Of a stretch of DNA of 64,000 nt, positions 49,523 through 61,700 are shown piece after piece; position 1 is the stretch's first letter; every line of letters begins with the position of its first letter. The DNA is from Clarkia xantiana subsp. parviflora (lineage: Eukaryota > Streptophyta > Magnoliopsida > Myrtales > Onagraceae): assembly GCA_036873135.1 (NCBI GenBank), contig JAPTYO010000003.1, positions 20,422,001 to 20,486,000 of the forward strand. Direction: 5' to 3'. The notes under the pieces were generated by a model. It had not been told where the DNA came from and did not search any database. It saw only the letters and a program-made list of their open reading frames with translations. The position numbers were made by a program, and so were the translations under genes.

Positions 49523-50142
49523 TTAGTGGTTTGCGGTATACTTCTGGTCGTAGTAATGAAAGGCTGCTGCAGTTGACAACACTGCCAAGGTAAGCGCCTG
49601 TGCATGCATCCTGCACATAGTCGAGGAGCAAAAGATCAGTTCATTAATTAAGAAATATTAATTAATTATTTCATAAATTAATTAAGATTACCTATTAACT
49701 AATAATAATAGCTATACTAAATAAAATATATTAAGAATAGTTATATTTCTAATATCTTATTATTATCTATTTCATTATTATATTGTTATAGATTTAATTT
49801 TGTATCTATATATATATAGATATATGTACTCAATCCTTAATAAGATCAATATATATTCTCATTTTTTTATATACTATACCTAGCATGGATAAGTCGAAGA
49901 CTAGGCTTCATGAGAGGTGAGCTTGCACCACCGGTATTATTATAAGCTAGGGATCCTCCAATTGCTGTTGCCCATAGTCCTCCTGCATATATATATATAT
50001 ATATCCAAGCACATACACATATATATGAGGATTTTTTTTTTTTGGGCGAAATGAAGAAAAATAGATGGAGAAATTAGGAGATGAGTTACTGACCGACGCT
50101 GGTGAGCTTGTTCTCAGAAATCCATGACTGAATTCCCTCCAT
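49523..50142 (-). CDS. HIG1-domain (hypoxia-responsive family) mitochondrial protein
   Basis: Three exons, 50094-50142, 49880-49982 and 49523-49610, with phases 1 and 2 that fit, encoding 79 aa. The family (HIGD/Rcf1-like) are small inner-membrane mitochondrial proteins tied to respiratory supercomplexes and hypoxia. Seen: MEGIQSWISENKL, a first membrane segment (GGLWATAIGGSLAYN), the conserved MKPSLRLIHARMHAQALTL hairpin, and a second membrane segment (AVLSTAAAFHYYDQK). It is shorter than typical plant members (~95 aa), at both ends. The exon structure is supported by uninterrupted family sequence across both junctions. Intron 2 contains a solo LTR-like copy of the 32204-33338 element starting a few bases inside the splice donor. 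Confidence 0.88.
49720..49875 (+). repeat. diverged LTR relic in HIG1 intron 2
   Basis: Follows, in order and orientation, the minus-strand sequence of the 204-bp LTR at 32204/33135: AATATATTAAGAATAG, TTATTATATTGTTATAGAT, TTGTATCTATATATATA, ATGTACTCAA, TTCTCAT. Diverged and lacking the first ~50 bp. It ends about five bases from the splice donor of exon 2. Confidence 0.6.
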
Positions 50143-50553
50143 TAATTCTTGTATATTTCGAGCTTGTTTTTACAAATACAGTGAAAGTGAATCGATAATT
50201 AAGTGGATGTAGATTTTATGAATTAGATGATGGGTAAGACATCTACATATGGTACTATTTATATAAAAAGTACTACCAGTAAGGCAAGGTGAAGTGAAGA
50301 CCCCCTGATTTGGAGAAATACCAGTAATTATGAAACTGGTGGCCATCTCCTTCAAATGGTTTTCCATCTTTTGCAGATACAATAATTTTTTAATTTTTTT
50401 TTTTTAAAATAAATAAATAAAGAAGGTGAAGGTCAGGACAAGAATCTGCATTCCAAGTAAAGTACTCCTCAGGAGGAAACTGTTATCCGTTGGATTTATT
50501 TGCTCTCACTCCAGCTGATGGATACTACCCAGCTAACTTATAATAATTATTAA
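50143..50553. other. upstream region of HIG1 gene
   Basis: About 400 bp between the HIG1 start and the MULE MITE, holding the promoter. No clear TATA box. Confidence 0.4.
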
Positions 50554-50562
50554 TTAATATTA

Positions 50563-51075
50563 GAGTTAACATGTTTTTAGTTGATAATGTTTGATCAATT
50601 TTGAGTTTTGGTCCATAATTATTTTTTTATCTAGTTTTGGTGTCATATGTTTGCAGATTTTTCTAGTTTTGCTCCGATTGTTACATTCCGTTCTTTTTTT
50701 CCGTTAATTGACATGTGCAAGTTACATGATCCACCATAAACTTTCAATTTTGTTCAAATGTGAGGGAATTGACCCATTGAACTAAGTTTAGGGTGTCAAT
50801 TCCCCATAATTTGACCAATTAAACCTAGTTCAATTCACCCGAAATTGAAATATGTTTATGGTGTCAGTTCCCAAAAATTTGAACAAAATTGAAAGTAGGG
50901 CGGATTTACGTGACTTGCACATATCACTTAACGGAAAAATGGACGGGATGTAACGGTTGGACCAAAACTAGAAAAAATCTGCAAACATATGGTACCAAAA
51001 CTAGGGGGAAAAAAAACATTATGAACCAAAAACCAACAGTGGTCAAACATCATGGACCAAAAGACATGTTAACCG
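50563..51075. mobile_element. MULE-type long-TIR MITE
   Basis: A 513-bp element with ~110-bp inverted repeats (G(A/G)GTTAACATGT, TAGTTTTGGT, CATATGTTTGCAGATTTTT) and a perfect 9-bp TSD, TTAATATTA (50554-50562, 51076-51084). No coding content. Confidence 0.9.
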
Positions 51076-51084
51076 TTAATATTA

Positions 51085-51755
51085 TTCTATTTTAGGGGTT
51101 TTTTTTTTTTAATTCATTCATTAACCAGAGTCGGTGAAGATATTCTGAATTTCAAGAAGATATCTCGATATTTGATCTGCATTATCATCGATTTAAGTTT
51201 GTCCGACACTTACTGAACTAGTGGTCCGGGCAACACCACAGGATGTAGTAAGTTTTCTTCACGCTTACCTTAATTTGCAATCGCTCGCATCGAATTAGGT
51301 GATAAGGTAAAGTATTTTATTATGAAGAATTTTTCTATTTTCAGTGTTCGATAAAATTTAAATCTAAAACTTTATTTAATAAATGAATCTAAATCACTGC
51401 ACAATATATTGAATGATTTTTTTTTTTTGGTAATAGTTAGTTTATTCTCTTTTTTAGTAATATTCTTATTTATTAGAGTGTATTACATATTTATAAGTTT
51501 AGGGTTTCAACCTAACTAAAAATTTGAACTCAAATCATTTATTTAAATTAAAAAATTACGAGGCAAAAAGATAAATTTCAAAGCGTGAAACCAGTTGCGA
51601 ATATTTATTGTACGATATTTGAGAAATGAGAAGACTTTTGGATGATCGGCCTAAAGCAAAACTTTTGGATAGTAGAAATGAAAAATAGCAGACCGGCCCA
51701 TTAACTACAAGCCCACTATAGAGATGAATCAGGCCGGCCCGATACACAGTGAACT
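51085..51755. other. intergenic, no gene seen
   Basis: AT-rich, with no gene. The last eight bases are the putative left TSD of the hAT element. Confidence 0.4.
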
Positions 51756-52054
51756 TAGGGCTGTGCATGGTTCGGTTCTGGGCCGAACCGGTTCAGAACC
51801 GAACCGGAACCATATTTTAGGTTTAGCTAGTTCTCTGTACCTGGCAAGAACCAAACCGGATTCTAAGTCCTAGAGCCGAACCATGAAAGAACCGGTTCGA
51901 ACCGATTCTGACCTTTTTTTTTTAAAGTCAAAATACATACAAGACAATATATAACATGTAATATAGCAGCATATTCGCCAACTAATCATATAGAACACTA
52001 TCTAATAAAACTTTCAACACTATGATTTGTTGCTAAAATTGAACGAGATCAAAC

Positions 52055-52204
52055 TTATGTTTGAGTTGATGTGCCTCTTCTTAAACTCTTTTGTTCAGGT
52101 AGATCAAGTGACTCAAATTCTTCTCCATTGATATTTACTTGGACAAAGAATCTCAAATGCTTTCTTTCAATGCTTGCCATCATGATATCAAGGCGATTAA
52201 CAAT
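52055..52204 (-). other. exon-like 49-codon frame inside the hAT element
   Basis: On the minus strand an acceptor (TTTCAG) is followed by 49 sense codons and TAA, with balanced composition (RLDIMMASIERKHLRFF, VNINGEEFESLDLPEQKS). It is coding-like rather than AT-rich noise. It may be the last exon of a captured or chimeric gene whose 5' part would lie towards 53400-53540. Parent not recognised. Confidence 0.3.
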
Positions 52205-53558
52205 CTGAAATTTTACAAAATGAATTTGAAAGGTTAAAATGGGAAAATGCCTCTAAAAAAAGTAGAAATAAGGGGAAAAATTCTTTCATGGATAACAACT
52301 TATCTTCTCATCGTCTATGCTCTCTAAACATGTCAAGTTCGTGACACCTGCTATATACATAAACCAAAGAAAAAGTAAAAATCAAGATTTTTATACTTGG
52401 CAGAAAAAAACAAGAAGAATAAGTATACAATAAGATGCTAATAGACAAGAACCGGAATTGACATGGATATGATGTGCTCTTGAAAAATGCAATCCAGAAT
52501 ATAATAGACTTTAGGACTTAAGAAAATGGTGTATTAACACCTTATAGAGCACAATAAATACCTTAAACTATCTTATTTAAGAAGACCAGATAGATAACTT
52601 AGCATGGCACTTCCTAGTAGCTAAGCGATCACTTGTCCATATATGAAACAAATGTTTTAAGTTTAGCTTACCCTGAACCCACTTCAGTTCAGCCGAACAT
52701 TCTCAATGGGTAGCCATGAGAAGATGATATAAGTTTACACCTAAATATACATCATCTGCCTCTTTGAAGATGAAGTAAACAACAAGTAACTTAAATGTCA
52801 GAGCACTCGATAACTGAAAATATGCTCTTGCATGTTATTAACAGACAATCTAATCGATGAATATATGAACAAAGTAACCTTAGTATAGTACAATAGACGT
52901 ATCATATCTCGAATAGGAAGACTTTTCCTAATTATAGCAAGTAATATCAAGAGACTTTTAGAAGAATTGGGGAACTAGTGCATTGACTACAATAACCAAG
53001 TTGAAGGCACAACGATTAACAAAAAAACAAATAAAAAGATATTTCAGTGATGAATCATAGAAAATGGCAGGAACAATGTACAATTAGTTATGAAAAAAGG
53101 TGCAAGGCTAATTGATCATCGTTTTGAGTATATCCAATCTACTATTTGCTTAAAACAAAATCAAGCAGAATATGCCCCAATCGAGAAGATTAGGGTTTCT
53201 AATTGATCACTAGATATTAAATTAGAAGAACATAGACAAATTAATACATAAACGCAACCACGATCGAGACTGAGGTGTTCATCGAATCAAACAATCATAT
53301 ATCGAATCTGGATATAGTATGATGGAAAGAACATCTCACACATACATTAGTGTTTGGTGGAGTAAGAAAGTTGCGGATTCTTACCGTTTAATTCCTCCTA
53401 CAGCTGCGAAAAGAACGATTCGTCGAGCGATGAGCAAAGAAATGTGAGGCTAGCGCAGAGCAAAGAACGGTGCGGCTAGCGGCGAGAGGTATCAACGATC
53501 AGGTCTTGCCGATGAAGAGGTAGGAAAGGTAAAGAAATTATCTACGGCTGCTAATAGA

Positions 53559-56500
53559 CACTACAAGAATTTAGGTCTATTGCGACATTTACTATTGCGA
53601 TGACACCATATCCTTGCTATAGATAGTGTCTATTGCGTCAAATTTAGTTTTCGTCGCATACTTTGTAGAAATGATGAGAAAATCATCACAATATCCAATC
53701 GCGACGAAGGATCGTTACAATTTATAAGGTGTTGCGACGACGACAAATCTATTGCGAGGACCACGTATCCTCATAATAAGTTTGATTTATTGCGAGAATT
53801 TGTAATATCCAATTGTGACAATTTGTTCACGCAATAATAAATTTCCCACCAAAATTTTGGCGTCAACTGTTTCGAAAAATCAAATGCAACGGACCGTAAT
53901 ATATTGCAACGACCGCTTATCCTCGCAATATAAAAAGTTTATTGCGACGACGTGTAATATCCAATTGCGACAAAGTGTTCTCGCGATAACAATTTATCAC
54001 CAAAATTTTGGCACTAACTATTCCGAAAAACCAATTGGGACGACACGTAATCTGTCGCGATGACCGCATATCTTCGAAATATAATTGATTTACTGTGAGG
54101 ATCAATTGCGACGACTGGTTCTTACAATAACAATTTGCACATCAGGATTTTGGCACCAATTTTTTATGGGAAAACAATTGCGATGACAACGTATATATTA
54201 CGAGGATCGCATATTCACACAATATAATTAGTTTATTGCATGATGTGTATTATGCATTTGCGAATAATTTTCATCGCAATAAAAAAAAATCCCACTAAAA
54301 TTTTGGCGCCAACTCTCTATGAAACCGGTTGCGATAAAATGTAATATGTTCCGATAATCGCATATCCTCGAAATAAATTTAGTTTAGTGCAAGGAAATGG
54401 AGTACTAATTGCGACGATTGGTTCTAGAAATAACAATTTTCTCACAAATTATTGCACCAACTGATGATGGAAAATAATTATGACATGGAAAAACCAATTG
54501 CAACGCCCGGTTTATAAAGTCAAAATTATAAAATTTAAACCCTAAAGTTTTATACTTATAAACCTTAAAACTCTAAATTATGAAATAAAAACGTTAAATT
54601 CTAAACTTTAAAACCTTAAATCCTAAAGCCTAATTATACAATAATATTGAAACGGATATTCAAATAAGTCTAAACTATAAAATTAATGTTTGAACTTTCA
54701 AGCCTATAATTTCCAAAATTTAAATTGTATACCTTAAAACTCTAAACCTTATACATTAAACTCTATACCTTAAAATTATATTATAAACTTTAAAAGTATA
54801 AACCTTAAAATCATAAATATTAAACTCTAAACTTAAAATATTAAACCCTAAATCCTTTTAATCATATTTTTGAATAAAAAAATCAAATAAGCTTAAACTT
54901 TACAGATTAGATCATGATAAGCTTATAGCCCTTATAGACTTTAAATTCTAAACCCTAAAAACCATAAACTTTTAAAAAAATCTAAATTTTATAAGTCTAA
55001 ACCTTATATCTGAACCTTAATCTAAATCTCTTCTAACAGATAGTAGTCTAATACCACATGTTTAGGTCATGCTATCAAATTGTACACATATTAATCCAGA
55101 TAACTTGTTATAACAATCTATTTAATCTGGTTTCTTCACGAGTCATTATGTAATATAATAAAGTAGTATTATATTTACTTTTAAAGAAGTTAATATATAA
55201 TAGAAATGGTTAAAAAATTGTATATAAATTGGTGATAAAAGTATAAGTATTTTTTTAAATTACAAAATAATTGAAAATTTCAAAAAAAAATTATATTAAA
55301 AACTCAAATTTATCGTATTACAAATTGCGACAACATTATCCTTATCAATAAATTATTATCCTAATCCTAACAATATATGTATATATTTAGTCATTATTAC
55401 AATTTTTTTTTAGAAGTGCTATTTAATACTTGACAAAAAATTACTTATTACTTTCTTTCTTTGTTCCCTTAATTTATTAATTACTTTCTTTCTTTGTTCT
55501 CTTAATTTACTAATTCATTTCCATATTTAACTAAAAAAAACATATTGAATCATAGATAAAAACATACTATTTCCCATGGATTCATAATATACATTCCTTC
55601 ATCCCATCCAATTGCGGTCAGATTTGCTCATCTTCACTACCAATTCTCGCTGTCGCTGCCATCCCAACTTCCGTTTTTCATCATCCGCCGTCTCCATCGG
55701 TCTTCACGGTCATCGCTGCCATCCCAACTTCCCTCTTTTTAAATTAGAAATTGTTGAATCGGTAATCCCTCTATTATCAATGTGCTGTTTAATTGATTTT
55801 TTTTTTTAAATCAGATCACGACAATGTTAATTTAGTTATTTGATTCAAAACTGTTGAAGAAAAGTTTTTTTAGAGTTTTAATAAGGACTCTTTATCACGA
55901 ACTTGTCTTGAAAATTAGTTTTATGCCGATAGGGGTATAATATTAATTAGTTTTAACCGTGACTTGTTATCACAAGACTATTTGAATCAATAATGTTGAT
56001 TGTTTTCAATTCAATTATAATATTTTCATATCTGTCACAAGAAATAAACAAGAATACACTAACTGATATAGATTTTAGACAGTATCAGTTCCTCATGCAT
56101 TTAGTATATCACTACATAAAAACTGTAGAGGAACAGAGAATGGGCAATCTAGTTGTTGCATGTAGTAGCTTTGATTTTCCATTATGATGTTGTGTATATA
56201 TTATCTTGAATTTTGTTGTTTTTGGACTGACGTGATGTCGCAAAATAATGACTTTTAATTGAATGTAAATACCTAATTCGATATGTTTATTGTGAATGTT
56301 ATTTCAGGCTTTTAATATGTTAATTAAAACTTGTTGGTATTTTTGTTTTATATATAATAAATATCTATGCTTTATAAAATTATTAAGGTATGAATAATTT
56401 TATTTAACAATATATCATGGTAGCCAAAATTGATTGTTGATTAAAAGTCTTAAAATGGCTTTAACAGATTTGAGTTTCGGCCCCTTACCTCTCAAGTTCG

Positions 56501-57374
56501 ACACCGATCCAGAACACTGCGGCACAATGTGAATATTTTTTCTGATACTATCATTTTGATCAAGAATTATGTTTATATTAATTTAAAATTATCTGTAATG
56601 ATTAAATTGATATTTATATTATGATTTCATCGTTCTATATTGCAATACATATCGCTGCAACATATTTCTAACTTTTTATGTTGTGACGAGATGTTCATAA
56701 TTTATCGTCAATACAAATGTCGCTTGTTGCAATAAAGTGATTAAAAAGAAGCAAAATGCTCTATTGTAATAAAAAAAATATCTTCACAAATGAATTAAAA
56801 GATCCACGTAACACGTAAACCTATTGCGACCATATTTTTTATATGTGTCATCGAAATAGGATTATCAAATCCTCGCAATATGGACATCAAATGCGATAAT
56901 AGTTTCAAATTTGATGTCGCAATAGAATTAATAAATCATCTCAATGTGTACCTACTGCGATAATATCTTTAAGTGTATCGACGCAATAGAGGTATCAAAT
57001 CATCGCAATAGGGAAACTAATTTTTGAAGTAATTTTAAATTATTCATCGTAATAGAATGGATGAATCCTCACAATACATGTACCTATTGCGACAATTATT
57101 TTAAATTTGCTATTGCGATAGGGTTATCAAATTCTCGCAATAGATAGATCAATTGCGAGAACAAATGTGTGATGACAACTTATCAAATCGTCCTCGCAAT
57201 AGGGTGTACTCTATTGTGATGACAACTTATTTTGTTGCAATGGGGACCTATTGCTAGGGGTCTATAGTGACGAAGCTATTGCGATGATTTGTCGTCGCAA
57301 CATACGTATAGCAACGATTTTAGGGGTTATTGCGACGATTTTTGTCGTCGCAATAATCCTTAATTCTTGTAGTG
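53559..57374. mobile_element. non-autonomous CACTA element
   Basis: A 3,816-bp element with CACTACAAGAATT / AATTCTTGTAGTG ends and a perfect 3-bp TSD, AGA (53556-53558, 57375-57377). Both ends (~53570-54530 and ~56640-57370) are packed with ATTGCGACGA-type subterminal repeats, inverted between arms, as expected for transposase-binding sites. The middle has no TNPA/TNPD-like frame. It includes a long run of TTAAACCCTAAA-like words (~54520-55020) and a ~200-bp GC-richer piece at 55605-55750 with CATCGCTGCCATCCCAACTT given twice. Confidence 0.92.
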
Positions 57375-57650
57375 AGAATTAGGGGTTTGTTAGAATTTTA
57401 AGAGAACCGGTTCTGAACCTATTTGAATCGCTCCACATTATCTCTATCAAAACCGAACCATACAAGAACCGGTTCAGGCTGAACCTGTTCAGTTCCGGTG
57501 TGGTTCCGGTTCGATTTGGAGGAACCGATTTTTATGACCGGACCTAGTGAAACTTAACCGTGATGCCTCTTGGCTGGTCCGTCACAATAAAGATAGTGTC
57601 AGAGATTCAGAGTCAACCCAGTCAGTGTGCATCTGGAAAATTATTCTATA

Positions 57651-58247
57651 GGACGGAGGTAACATGTGAATCCCACGTGTTACCCCTTTACCCAACCAAA
57701 AGGTGACATGTGTCAGTAAACGACTGACACATGAACAGTTGTCACTTGTTGTTTGGGTGAAGGGGTAACACTAGGATGTCAATGGGGCGGGTCGGGCGGG
57801 TATCGCCAGACCCGGACCCGCCCCGCGGGTCAATATGGTCGACCCGTCCCATGCACTTTCAGGTCGGGTCGACCCGCGGGTCGACACGTGTGAGGTATAA
57901 TTTATCATTTTAAATCTTAAATTCGATGTTACTGTATCCAAATTCAACTCCAAATTTAAATCATAAATTAACTCATAATCCAAATATAAATCACTCAATT
58001 CATAAGAATAATTGTTATTTTGACTATGTGTTATATTACCCGTATAGTTTTATATAATATACATATATTAAACATATATATAAAATAAAAGTTCGGGTCG
58101 GGTTGGATCGGTGGGTCCCGAACCCGCCCGCGCGGGTCGGTGGGTCATCGGGTCAAAATTGGGTCGGTTACCCGTGGATCGGCGGGTACCCGTGACACGT
58201 TGTCATCCCTATGTAACACGTGGGATCCACGTGTTATTTCCGCCCCC
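57651..58247. mobile_element. foldback MITE interrupted by a hAT MITE
   Basis: Left arm GGACGGAGGTAACATGTGAA then CCCACGTGTTACCCC. After the inserted hAT MITE the right arm gives CACGTGGGATCCACGTGTTA and CCGCCCCC, the complement. It shares its ACATGTGTCAG...GACTGACACATG core with the MITE at 44176-44332. Confidence 0.7.
57772..58211. mobile_element. hAT MITE, GGGTCGGGCGGG-rich
   Basis: A 440-bp element from TAGGATGTCAATGGGGCGGG to GTTGTCATCCCTA, with flanks GGTAACAC and TGTAACAC (7 of 8 TSD). GGGTCGGGCGGGT / ACCCGCCC motifs form long self-complementary arms. It sits inside the foldback MITE, 265 bp above the sororin start codon. Confidence 0.85.
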
Positions 58248-58342
58248 AATAGTACAATTTATCGTGTGCATCTTTATGTCGTGTCAATTTGGCTGCGTCG
58301 AAGATTTTTTTTTTTTTTTTTCTCTCTCTCTCTCTATTAACA

Positions 58343-58354
58343 TTTTCCCGCCAA
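58343..58354 (+). promoter_or_regulatory. E2F site upstream of sororin gene
   Basis: TTTTCCCGCCAA matches the E2F consensus TTTSSCGC and lies 121 bp above the ATG, preceded by a CT-repeat. E2F sites mark plant S-phase genes, which fits a cohesin protector. Confidence 0.6.
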
Positions 58355-58475
58355 TAGAAGTAGCCGTAATTGAGTATCGTGCTCTGGCAGCTTCTACCCT
58401 ACACTTCTTCTTCTTCTTCCTCTGTTCACATTTCCCCAACAACGATCCTCCATCCCTGCAAATTAATTACTAGCA

Positions 58476-59854
58476 ATGGCGACGCGGATGGGATCTGAGA
58501 GGAAGCGAAAAGGAAAAGCCCTCACTCCGATTGACAGCAGCGTCAGAAGTAGAAAGCCGCTTTCAGATTGCTCTAACATCCTCGCACCGCGAAAATCTTC
58601 GTCCACCAAACCAACTCCGAATCCCGTCCTATCAACACCCTATAGAACTCGACAAGTTAATAAAAGCACCGCCGCCTCAAACCCTAGAACGCATCCAACC
58701 GATCCGGCTTCAGTTCCGAGGACCCCTTCGCGTGATTCTGGTAATTACTATACTGTGCTTCCTCATAGTCTTAGTTTTGGTTTAATCGCCGTTGAAGATC
58801 AGATCCCACCCTTCACGGCTTTCAGTTTTCCTTGTGATCGATGGTCGTTGTCTGAATGTTAATGAGATTCCATTGATTATACTATCTTCCAGATCGTGAT
58901 CTTAAGTTCTTTTGAGCAATGTTGTTTTTCTTGATTTAATTGACCTGGGTTGTAGTCCATACTGGCAATTAACAGTGTTTGATTTTGGATTATGCATCTG
59001 AATCAGTTTGGGTAACGTGTAGGAGAGGAGTTGAAAATTCTATCTCAAGCATGTGAATGGGATAGTTGGTATTATCAATTTTAGGGTAAATGGGTGTAGG
59101 AAATGATGCTAGTTTTGTATCTGTTCAAATACTCTTCAATATCAGTTTGAGCAATCTGTAGGATAAGAATCGAATTTCTTTCAACAGTATCATATGAAGT
59201 TGACATGGACCCACGTGAAAGCTGCATGTGAGATACCTTGTTAATGGTATTGCTGTTTCTTTCGCTTTTAGGTTGGAGTGAAAGTGCAGTATTCGAGCCT
59301 CGTTCTGTATATACACGAAAGAAAACTGCAGAGAAAAGGAAAGACAATAACAACGCATTTTCTGTTCCTGTGAGTTCCGTCTTCAAAAGGCTCAGGCGAG
59401 TCCTTAAATACTTTGCTCTAGATCCATGTCTTCTGATACTGGTTCACAAATCTTAGAAAAATATTGACATTAATAGAAGGAACTAAGGTTTTGCTTCAGT
59501 CCATTGCAGCAACTGACGAAATGTGTTCTAAACAGGGACGATCTTAGCGGGGGAAGAGTCAATGCAGTAATCAAGGTACTTTTGACATATCGTGTGTCAG
59601 ATGTTTCGCCCTAATAATAGTCTACATATATGGAAAAAACATTTTGAAGATTTTTTATCACTTATAAAATTTTGCTGATGCTGAATCTTGGTGTATAGTT
59701 GGCCAATAAAAAGGAAAAGAATCTTGGTGTATCATCTGGTAAGGAATCAAGTCAAGACTTGGAAGAATATGTAAAGCAGCAAAAGTCATATTTTGAAGAA
59801 GTTGATGCATTTGAGTTGCTCGTGGAGGAGGTATCGGATGAGGAATTGGAGTAG
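58476..59854 (+). CDS. sororin-like cohesin-protection protein
   Basis: Four exons, 58476-58740, 59272-59395, 59536-59575 and 59699-59854, encoding 194 aa. Sororin binds cohesin-PDS5 and counteracts WAPL, holding sister chromatids together. The diagnostic part is the C-terminal Sororin domain: DLEEYVKQQKSYFEEVDAFE followed by LLVEEVSDEELE, with the FE-x3-AFELLVEE pattern equivalent to the end of animal sororin. The N-terminal half is a disordered, basic, Ser/Pro-rich tail (MATRMGSERKRKGKAL, many SP/TP sites) suited to cell-cycle phosphorylation. The short middle exon gives DDLSGGRVNAVIK. Intron 2 uses a GC donor (CTCAG-GCGAGT) and a normal CAG acceptor; no GT donor in that exon keeps the frame. 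It resembles Arabidopsis AT3G56250 (from memory). An E2F site lies upstream. Convergent with the peroxidase. Confidence 0.87.
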
Positions 59855-60334
59855 ATAGAAGAAAGTAGCTAGTAAAGACGCAGAGTAATATTATCTACAG
59901 CAAGTTCTCCCAACATACGATAGTTGATGTTTGTATAGTTAACAGAAATAGTAGTAGCACCCTTACACTACTCTCATATTAAGTTGTGTTAGTCTTTGTG
60001 CAGACATAATGTTGAAAGTAGGATTCATAGTCTGAACACAAACAGATGTTGCTTAATGACTTTCATCTATGATGTTCAATGAAATCTCCAGCTTCCCATT
60101 GCCTCTATGTTATTCTAGTACTTTTATAAGATGAGAAAATTCAGCACTATCTGCATAACTGTTTATTATGAGAAGTTCTGCAGAGAAGAACAAAAAGTTT
60201 GCATTATTAGGTTCTGGAAACAGAAGAAAGGGGTTGTTCTACTGAAAAAGGTATTTTGCTTATTCTCTAGATTTAACCACTGGAATATGAAGTTTATTTT
60301 GCATACATTAAATTGCAATAACTTGTGTTATCTA
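59855..60334. other. convergent 3' region
   Basis: 480 bp between the sororin stop and the peroxidase stop, holding both 3' UTRs. No extra gene; apparent open frames here are chance or antisense to the peroxidase. Confidence 0.5.
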
Positions 60335-61653
<1,319 letters not shown>

Positions 61654-61691
61654 GGTATATATGCTGCAGTGTGTTTGTTGTAGCTTTGAGC

Positions 61692-61700
61692 TATATATAT
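61692..61700 (-). promoter_or_regulatory. TATA box of peroxidase gene
   Basis: A TATATATAG run about 40 bp above the ATG on the minus strand; it implies a very short leader. Confidence 0.5.

Larger units (their letters stand above)
51756..57545. mobile_element. hAT-type element split by a nested CACTA
   Basis: The left end TAGGGCTGTGCATGGTTCGG plus GAACCGGTTC-rich palindromic DNA, and the right side with matching GAACCGGTTC/GGTTCCGG motifs ending near GACCGGACCTA. The flanks are AGTGAACT (51748-51755) and AGTGAAACT (57546-57554), an 8-bp TSD if one A was gained. Removing the CACTA element (53559-57374) leaves about 2 kb. No transposase recognised. Confidence 0.6.
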
